DNA from: Cyclostephanos tholiformis
Lineage: Eukaryota > Bacillariophyta > Thalassiosirophyceae > Thalassiosirales > Thalassiosiraceae
Reading direction: 5' to 3'
DNA length: 12,091 bases
Assembly: GCA_036939975.1 (NCBI GenBank)
Contig: JALLPB010000937.1
Coordinates: 1 to 12,091, forward strand
In this document: positions 1 to 7,900 of the stretch, piece after piece
Position numbering within the stretch: position 1 is the stretch's first letter
Layout: each line of letters starts with the position of its first letter
Program-made: the position numbers and the translations under genes
Notes under the pieces: model-generated
The model's database searches: none
Seen by the model: the letters and a program-made list of their open reading frames with translations, nothing else
What the model was told of the DNA's origin: nothing

Positions 1-38
1 TGTGTAACTTGTGTAACAAATGTTACACTAGTTACACA
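1..38. repeat. Near-perfect inverted repeat at left window edge
   Basis: Bases 1-8 (TGTGTAAC) are the reverse complement of 31-38, and 11-17 (GTGTAAC) of 22-28. Position 9 pairs with 30, and only 10/29 mismatch, so 16 of 17 pairs match around a four-base AAAT centre (18-21). A further half-site GTTACAG lies at 41-47, making five copies of a GTTACA/GTGTAAC-type word in 47 bases. It sits just beyond the 3' end of the transposase relic, so it may be a terminal or subterminal inverted repeat, or a small foldback element. The window edge hides whether it extends to the left. Confidence 0.8.
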
Positions 39-66
39 TTGTTACAGTGAACTTTCTGGGCTCATG

Positions 67-813
67 TCACTGATATGGAATCAATATAGAATCATTTGTC
101 CCCTTACGAATTCTATACCATAATGGACTGGTCATACTGTCAACGCCGCAGAACCCTGTAATAGAAAAGGTGTTTCTGAAGTCAGGCTCGGTCTTGATTG
201 CCGAGACCTCACCAGTTTTTCAGCTGGGAGGGATTGATCTGGACAATGAAGTTCACATATTCAACCAACCTATCCACATTATCTAGGTGGAACTTGTCGA
301 ATGGGACAAGGTTAGGCTTCCTCATCATGCTGCCCCTTAAAGGAAAATCATGAAGGAAGAAGTGGGAAATAGTTTCTCTACCTACATAAATGCCAGGATA
401 ATGTAATAGCATGTCACGTAACGAACTCAATGATATGCTTGGATCCTCCATATAGAGCCTGATGAGAACAAAGATAGGAAGCCCATCGAGAGCTCTCTTG
501 TCATTGAATTGATGGGTGATTGATGACAGATGCAGAACCCTGTTGTGGGTGCAAAGCTCCTCAATACCTTGTCCACAAATCGATGGTCAACTTTGCACTC
601 TCTGGCAACTGCAGACTTTGAGATGGCGCTTAGGCCATTCTCCTCAACATGGCAGCGATAGACCACCACAACCTTGACCTTCTTCTCATAACCATATGCA
701 CGGCCAGAGACAAAGATGCCACCATTCAAATTGGTGCACACCCCTTGCCAAACAATGAAATCCTCTGTATCCATCGTGTAGAATAGGATGGGGCAGGAGG
801 GCCGAGACAACAT
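67..813 (-). pseudogene. Decayed Tc1/mariner (IS630)-like transposase
   Basis: Three minus-strand pieces in different frames read as one broken transposase. The first (813 to about 565) has TNLNGGIFVSGRAY, which resembles the start of paired-type DNA-binding domains in Tc1-like transposases, and a helix-turn-helix-like SKSAVARECKVDHRFVDKV. At about 565 the frame shifts by one base; the new frame gives IEELCTHN and runs on through YVGRETISHFF and LVPFDKFHLDNVDRLVEYVN to a stop at 209. A third frame from about 220 gives TGEVSAIKTEPDFRNTF and ITGFCGVDS, ending at a TGA at 67. The second jump also skips residues: relatives normally carry a Gly-Asp-Glu catalytic stretch between these two parts, and none is seen here. 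The copy therefore lacks part of its DDE core as well as intact frames, and should be inactive. Family assignment is from motif memory. Confidence 0.72.
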
Positions 814-994
814 GCCGATGCCGGGGCAATTTGCTAGTAATTCCCCCGGTGTTGAGGTCTGTTCATGAATTAATAAAACAAAACCAAATGTGAGATGCCG
901 CCGAATAGGGTATCGGTGGATGTGCGATAAAAACCCCCGTTGAATGATACCACCAGCGGCCGCATCCGGCCGCCGGTTGCCGACATATTAATGA
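814..994. other. Non-coding stretch between two relics
   Basis: The minus strand stays open upstream of the transposase Met at 813 as far as a stop at 988-990, but this extension has no Met and no recognisable motif. A GC-rich patch (about 955-977) holds overlapping GGCCG palindromes, including GCGGCCGC at 956-963. The plus strand has adjacent stops TAA (989) and TGA (992). I see no promoter or RNA gene. Confidence 0.4.
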
Positions 995-1568
995 TTTACC
1001 TTCAATTTTGACAAGGAACAAGTGCAGAAATATGGTATGATCAGAAATAAAGAGGAGTTGGGAGTTGATGCTGTAGCTTCCGAAGGGAAGGGGATGTCAA
1101 ATGCACAGCAGGGGCATTATTCTGCCAAAGATTTGCATGCACAAGACATCTCACCAAGTGCAAAAAAGACAGATGATTCCAATCAATCAATGAACTTGAG
1201 CAATAATCATCCCAAGCATGGCATAAATTCGCAGCTACCACCTCATCAACCTTTCAAAGTATGACCAAAACAACAAGAGCATCTAAACAAGACAATTAAA
1301 TCAAATCAATGGCATCTCCGTCAAGAGGATATTGAGAAAAAGCTCAAACGGCATAGCTCTGTAGATCATCATGCTGCCGATGATGCTTATCAAAGATGAA
1401 CAATGAATATCACAGCGGAAGAGCAAAAACTATTTCAAACACGTGCAGGTCAAGAAGGTGAACAACTACTATTAAATGATGTGGAAGAAATGGAATGAAT
1501 CACACTATTGCAACAACAGAATTTCGAGTATCATGAGTCGATCAAAATCGTCCAAGACAACTTCAATA
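995..1568 (+). pseudogene. Relic reading frame with three in-frame TGA stops
   Basis: One plus-strand frame stays coding-like for about 190 codons and is interrupted only by TGA at 1262, 1397 and 1496. Its product is hydrophilic and rich in Gln, Glu, Lys, Asn and His, with runs such as EEQKLFQTRAGQEGEQLLL and ITLLQQQNFEYHESIKIV. Composition does not change across the three stops, so this looks like a single ancestral coding sequence. No start ATG heads the frame: it opens after TAA/TGA at 989-994, and may be an internal exon or a fragment. It ends in a run of nine G (1569-1577), after which coding character is lost. All three stops are one C-to-T change from CGA (Arg), as expected from CpG deamination of a methylated, silenced element. 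I do not recognise the family. Whether it belongs to the neighbouring transposon is unknown. Confidence 0.5.
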
Positions 1569-1981
1569 GGGGGGGGGACTGCCACTGGCGGGCAGTGTGT
1601 TGTGGTGTGCGATTTAGAAGAAGAAAAAAAAGTTGGCTGGGGTTGGTGGCCACACCTGCAAGAAAGGGGTACTATTAGGTTCTGGTTTCCATAAAAAAAA
1701 TAATAGAATTTGTGTAATGGGTGTTGGGCTGCGAAGTGGGATAGGTTGCACGTGGGAATACTACTAGCCATTCGCGCAGGGTACGATGCATTTATTATCA
1801 CCTATGGAACAATACACACACTCTCTCTAACAAAAATCACTGGCTACGGGCGCCATGAGCGACGTGGACCATTATCGTTAGGAGGGCTTATATTAGAGCA
1901 GAGGACGAAAAGAAACAAGCAATTGGATAATCTTAAGGCAGCTCTACGTCCAATTGCATCATCCGTCAACAGAGGTCGCAT
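1569..1981 (+). other. Leader/upstream region of the ELM2-PHD gene
   Basis: This stretch lies between the relic frame and the first ATG of the main gene. It contains the G9 run (1569-1577) and short A-rich tracts near 1617-1632 and 1691-1700. An in-frame TAA at 1934 separates it from the ATG at 1982. I see no convincing TATA box, spliced leader exon or RNA gene. It probably holds the promoter and 5' UTR. Confidence 0.4.
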
Positions 1982-4900
1982 ATGTCATCGTCCGGGTACC
2001 GCAGGGGCGGCGGCGGCGGCGAAAGGAAGAATGATGATCCTGGGGACCACGATCCTCGAGGGGCGTCATCGCTCGGTGATCCCACATCGTCGGAAAATAA
2101 TTCTGGAGGAGGCGGTGATCGGATGGGATTCCCCTCACGCCAGGGTCATTTCGCGAAGTACACCAAGCCAAAGGTCGGTCCCGCATTCCAGTGCGCCGTC
2201 CCGAAGTTCGTCCCCGTCCCCCCCTCGAGGGACCTGGCGGGAAGTGGCGGAGGAGGATCCGAGGCCGGAGACGATTCTGACGCTAGTTCAAGTGGCTCGT
2301 CCACCAGTGCTTCGAAACACGGCACGCGTGGCAGAGGAGGAGGACGGGGCTCCCGCAGCAACAATGGTGCCCGTGGAGTAGGTCGCGGTAGCGGTCGCGG
2401 CCGAGTGGGAAACAACGTCGGAGAAGGAGGAGGCATTGCCGCCTCGTCGGAGGTAAAGTCTAGCGGTGAGACGTCGGCGGTGGACATCGCAAACGCCGCC
2501 GCGGAACACCTGCAGGATACCTACGGCGCGCGGTCCATCCCTAGGGGTGGACTTTGCGTGCACAAGCCACATCGGGGAAGAAACGAGATGAGCTTCCGTG
2601 ATCCTGAAAGATTGCACAACGATGGCACTGCTGAACGGCTGCATTTGCAGCTAACGACGACGACGACGGCGATGGATGAACATGAGGAATTTCTCACATT
2701 CACCCGTAATGTATTTCTCCAGACGCCTCGTCCGCAAAGTAAAATATCAATAGACGATATTTGGGACGATGCGACGGCAAAAAAGTACAAGGTGGAGGCC
2801 CCACCCGAGACAGAGAGGAGTGATAGAGGTGCCACTAAACCAAGAGGGAATAAACGAAAGGCTGCGGCGGCATCATTGACAAATGATGTTGCTGTGGACA
2901 ATGATGAACTGCTCAGCAGTGCTCCGTCCACTCCAAAGAAGTCTATGCAGATGGGAGAGATCGCTGCTGGTGTCAATGTTTCTCAGAAGACATTCTCAAC
3001 ACAAGATGGACAGTCTGTCAATGAAACGGATGGAAAGTTGCCACATGACAGTGGCGCCTCAACAAAACTTTTGCCACTCTGCGGGCTAGAGGACGATGAG
3101 CAGGCTCTGTCTTACCTACATACAAATTGTCATTCCGACCCACATATTGCTAAACTTTCTATTATGGTCAATCTTGATCGAGGCTACGGTAAGCTTTGGT
3201 TTAGGGCCATCGTACTATCCCTCGTTATAACTTGAGTTAACCTGCAATCGTTTTTGGTCATGTCTTGATCTATATGCAGGCGTTCAACGGAGGAGACAAT
3301 TGAGAAAAAAACGAAAGGAAGATAATAAAGCTTACCCAGATGCCACCGCATTTACTTCTGAGTCATGGCGATGGCGAGTGCATCAGGCGCGACCTACTAT
3401 GCTGGGTGACTATCGTTCTAGCAGGGATTCCACCTATCACTACTTTGACCCTGCGCCAATCGCAATAGATAATTTACTTCGTGGTAGCCATCCATGGCGA
3501 CTATGTCAGATCGGGGAAGGTTCCGATGTTCCATCGGCAGATGAAGAGACGTCGTCACGACCCAGGAGCTGCAGTATTACCTGGTCCGTCATTGAGATTG
3601 AAAAGGCAAAGCAAATTTGGAGGTCCATTTATGCATATACAACGACCGTTCTTGCTAAAATGGAAGAAGCTGGAGATAACAATAGCAAGCCACCGTTGAG
3701 AGACTTGCTCGAACTTGTGGGGAAGGCCCATGCTCTTCCGACCCCAGAGGAAACGTTTGGTCGGCGGGATCCCTCGTCGCGACAAATGTCGGAGAACTTG
3801 AATTCCATCATTAATGCCATTGAAAGAGGAAGGGACTGTGTGGCACGAATCTTGAAGAGCCTTATGGATGATGGTGAGGGAATTGAAATCGTTGTCTTGA
3901 GAAAATTGATTGATGAAATTGAGCGATCTTGCCCAGTTGGGTTGACCGAGTTAGATACGGTGAAGAGGCAGGTACACGAGGCGGCTTTTTGGGAAGAAAA
4001 GTTGGAAAATAATATTGATCAAGCTAGTGCCGATTCGAATGATTCTGATGGAGAGAATGTTATAACTGAGAAAAAACTGACTCTAGTACAGGTAGAGAGG
4101 CTTGTTTCCAAAGGACAGAACTTAACGCTGCGTCCGCGAAGTCTTGTTCGTCTTCAATCTCGTGTCGAAGAGGCCCATATTTTACAACGGCGGATAATCG
4201 TTTGGAACGAAGCACGCAATCAGGAAAATCCGCAGAACATGAAATTTGTCTCGACATTGATCAAACAAGCGAACAAAATTGACCTTGCATTCCCGGAGCT
4301 CTTAACTCTCACTGGAGTGCACAAGAAGGCAGAGGAGTGGATTGATCGTGCATCGATAGCAGTTAGAACAACAATATCGTTCGAGGAGCTTGAATCACTT
4401 GTCGCCACTGGAGAGAGTTTGCCGTTGAATGTCTCTGATGTTTTGGAAAAGCTTCAAAATAGACTGAAGCTGGCGAAGGATTGGATGATGCGTGTTGAAG
4501 AAATCGTCCCAAAGAGCGACGAGTATCTCATTTGGCTTAGACGTTTCCGTCATTCACTTGAGGATAGTGATAAGAATGCCCATCTCCTTTCACTTCTGTC
4601 TGAAGCATCCCGCATTCCGGTGACCATGGAATGCTCCAAATTGCTTCAAATCGAAATCGATGCTCGCCACTGGACTATGAAGGCTAGGCCGTGGATTCCT
4701 GAAAATATTGGCACACATGGTGAAATTTTCGCCCCTCAGAAACGAGGGAAGATTGATGACGTAGAAGAATGCCTTGATAGGGCATCTTCAATTCGTGATC
4801 GGCTGTGGTTCGGAGAGAAGGAAAAGTCAGAATGGGTTTTAGATGGAGAATCCGAGCTTACCCAAATGGTAGAAATGGCAGTGTCGTGGTTTGACAAGGT

Positions 4901-7900
4901 ACGTTTTGTGGAGATAAGTTATTCTACCGCTGACGAATTGATTCGTTGAAAATCTCTTCTTTCTGACTCATTTTCATACAGTACGATGATATCCTCAGCA
5001 ATGACAGCCGCCGTAATGGGAAATTGTGTTTGCCCATGTCCAAGCTCCGTGCAATTGTTGATGAGATAAATCGAATCCCGTTGAACCTCGGCAATCAAGC
5101 AACGAAGATTTGCAAAATGTTCTCGCAAGCTGATGAATGGATGATGAAGCATTATTCATTATTGATACGATGTGATATAGAATCTTCTTATACACCCGCT
5201 GACGCTGAGTTGATGATTGTGGACACAAATAAAACATTGAAAATAGAAGAACTTATTGCAGCCGTTGCCGATGCTGACTCTGATCTCTCAGTCGATCTTG
5301 ATGAAGTAGTCAAAATGAGAGAAATTCTCGTCAAAACTCAGGATTGGATTGATCAAGTAAATGCTATAGCAACCAAGAATGACCCACGAAAGAAGGGTAA
5401 ACAGGTAAAATATACTATGAAGGATATCTCAGATCTCATAGAAACATCATTGTCAATGATCGTGGATGTCACGGATGAACTTGAGCATCTGAAACTGGAA
5501 CAGAGCATCATGGTATCGTGGAGGCTCCAGGCGCAACAGACAATCAGAGAAATAATAACCGAATTCAAGAACTTCCGTAAAGAGCGTGATGCGTGTTCTT
5601 ATGTAATTGAACCAAAAAATGTTGCATCAGATACCTCACCTGTTGCATCAGTTGCTCCTCCTGCCGAAGATTTAACGCAATTAGTGCACCAAACCGTTCC
5701 AGGATCAATGACGACTCGACATATTGATTTAAGACGTGGAACATCGATCAATTCATGTTCTTCGGGATCAGTAACTCCCGCATACGCTGAAAACGGAAAC
5801 AAACATCTTTTTTCTCTTGTGTCGAGCTATGTCAGAAGTGTAAAATCTATCAATATTCTTACTCCAGAGGGGGAGGTTGCGGAAGAATTGAATGAAGTAG
5901 TTGCTTGGTTGACCAAATCATTCAGGTTGATGACTAATCCCTCTGATATCTATGATAAAAAGAATCACTCGAAGTTAGACAAGACGATTGAAAGTGGTAA
6001 AATGCTAGTCGATTTCAAAAATTTGGTGGCATTAGAAATTCCGGAGGACATCAAATTAGTCGAGGAATTAAGGCAGAGTTGGGCTGCAGCTGTGAAAGAC
6101 GACATTGGACGTCTGTTGAATTTGCAAATTCAGCGTGACAAATTCGTCGAATGGTGCGAAAAGGCAGCAGAGGTCCTTTCGTCAACTGATAAAAAAGTCT
6201 CACTTGATGATTTGAGAGAATTGGAAAAACAAAGTGCTGGCTTTCCATCGTGTAAGTGATTCTCGGCGTGTGGTATGTTCCCGATCTGTTTGCCGTCTTT
6301 TGCACTCACAGCTCACCTCCAATTATTCTTGTGGCAGCCTGCGAGATCGTACTTCGTGTAAAAGAAAGAACCAATGATGCCACTTCATGGGTTGCATCAG
6401 TAGCAGACATTATTAAGACTGGCAAAAAAGTCTCATGGGAAGAAGCCAAAGTGATGACTGACGCTGGTGAAAGACTTAATATTAGTTGCCCAGAATTTAA
6501 AACGCTCCGTGCGGCCTTGCGTGCAACAAGAGGTTGGTTGCTGAGGGTTAAAAAATGCGGGTTAACAAATGGGCATGCGCAAGTCGCTGTCTCCACTGTT
6601 ACTGAATTAATTAATGAACACAACAATTTTTTTGTGACGGCAATGGATGAACTTTCTGAGCTCAAGAATGTCATGTGTGGATACTGCGTCTGTCGACAAC
6701 CATATGAAGGCTTCATGATTGGGTGCGACGGATGTGAAGAGTGGTACCACGGGGCATGTGTTGGTATTACGGAGGAGCAGGCGCTAAAGTTCGACAAGTA
6801 TGTCTGTGTTCGCTGCAGCACACTACGGGTTTACAAGGAAAATGCCATAACAGTTGCTGAAAAACTTCGGAAATGGACAAGTGCTAAAGGACTTGCGATG
6901 TCTCGATCGGCGGATTCTCAACGATATGGACGTAAGGTTCGCTCCGCTGAAAGAGACATCGAGAAAGCTAAAGCTGACCTGGAGAAGTATGAACGTGATT
7001 TCATTAGCATCCAAGGTGCTTTAGGTAACGTTCCGTCGCAAAATAACGGGGAATCTGCAACCTTTTGTTCCCATCCCGAAGCCCAGGATTCAAGCCAGAA
7101 CGCTTCAGCCCAGAATGGAAAGCTCATGAAAAGCTTCAAGGGTCAGTCTTTAATAGTGTACCTTTTGTCACCGTGCTGTGCTTTGTACCTTAATGTCTTG
7201 TTTCGTTTTCTGTGCTACTCCCCACTAGCCCTCCAAGATAAGATTGAAAAAGCTCGTGCCATCATAATCAGCTGCGAAAAACGAATGGAAGGGTACAAGG
7301 TTGAGTTGGTCGATCGGAAGAATTTAGAGTCAAGGGAGGATGCATTAGCTATTCACCTAAAGAAGTGGTGCATCATGGTCAAACAAGAGGTATTTGCGCC
7401 CTTGACTACGGAATTAGCAGAACTGAGCAGGCCACGGAATGGGTCTACTTCTCCTCCGATGGATAAGGCCATGTCGTATGCTGAGGCGCTTGGCATTGCA
7501 AACTTACCAGACATTGATGCAGTTCATAATTCATTCAAGATATTTTCTTGGTGCCTTCATGCACTCGAAGTACTCATGAGGAAGCCCCGAGTTGAAGAAA
7601 TCCGGTCACTGCTTTCGCACAGCGATAGTGGGTACTTTAAACTCCCTGAAGCAAAGTGTGTGCGAATGCTTCGGTCAATGGCCTCGCGTGCTCAAATTTG
7701 GCAATCCAGGGCAAAAAAAGCTCTTACACCAGTTCCCGGAGAGAAGAAACCTTACGATGTAGCTTCGTTGCAGGAGATTCTCTTGGCAGCTAAACAAATT
7801 CCATTGACAATGCCCGAGGAAGCACGCCTTTGGAACACGGTTGAAGATCAAGGAAGTAGGCACTGTATTTGTGGAGGTAAGAAAAGATTAGCATTTATCT

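Larger units (their letters stand above)
3690..7860 (+). other. Array of PLU-1/spectrin-like helical repeats
   Basis: Across residues about 540-1480, and again about 1670-1840, the protein repeats a loose 55-75 residue pattern: a helix with L..L...g, a short link with a (I/L)P-type step, then a helix ending A..W followed by basic residues. Clear examples end in AEEWIDRA, AKDWMMRV, ADEWMMKH, TQDWIDQV and ATSWVASV. I count about 14 units before PHD1 and two or three between the PHD fingers. The pattern matches the PLU-1 region preceding the C-terminal PHD fingers in KDM5/JARID1 proteins, but the array looks longer. Exact unit borders need a profile comparison. Confidence 0.65.

Noticed and set aside
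955..977. GC-rich GGCCG palindromes as a regulatory element
   Set aside because: Short overlapping CG-rich words in a decayed region with no repetition elsewhere in the window.
1262..1498. TGA read as selenocysteine or programmed readthrough
   Set aside because: No Cys-like active-site context, no evident SECIS-type hairpin, no ATG start, and the region adjoins another decayed element. Decay is simpler.
1710..2381. Plus-strand open frame of 223 codons overlapping the gene start
   Set aside because: It begins at TTG, overlaps exon 1 in another frame and becomes an Arg/Pro/Ala-rich shadow of Gly-rich codons. No domain.
2656..2671. ACG trinucleotide run as a microsatellite
   Set aside because: Only five codons (Thr run), common in coding DNA, too short to call.
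2146..2976. Minus-strand open frames opposite exon 1
   Set aside because: Low-complexity shadows of the Gly/Arg/Ser-rich exon. No splice or domain support.
6306..6821. 171-codon minus-strand open frame opposite exon 4
   Set aside because: It is the antisense of PHD1 and the helical units, and the Cys/His pattern on the plus strand is decisive.
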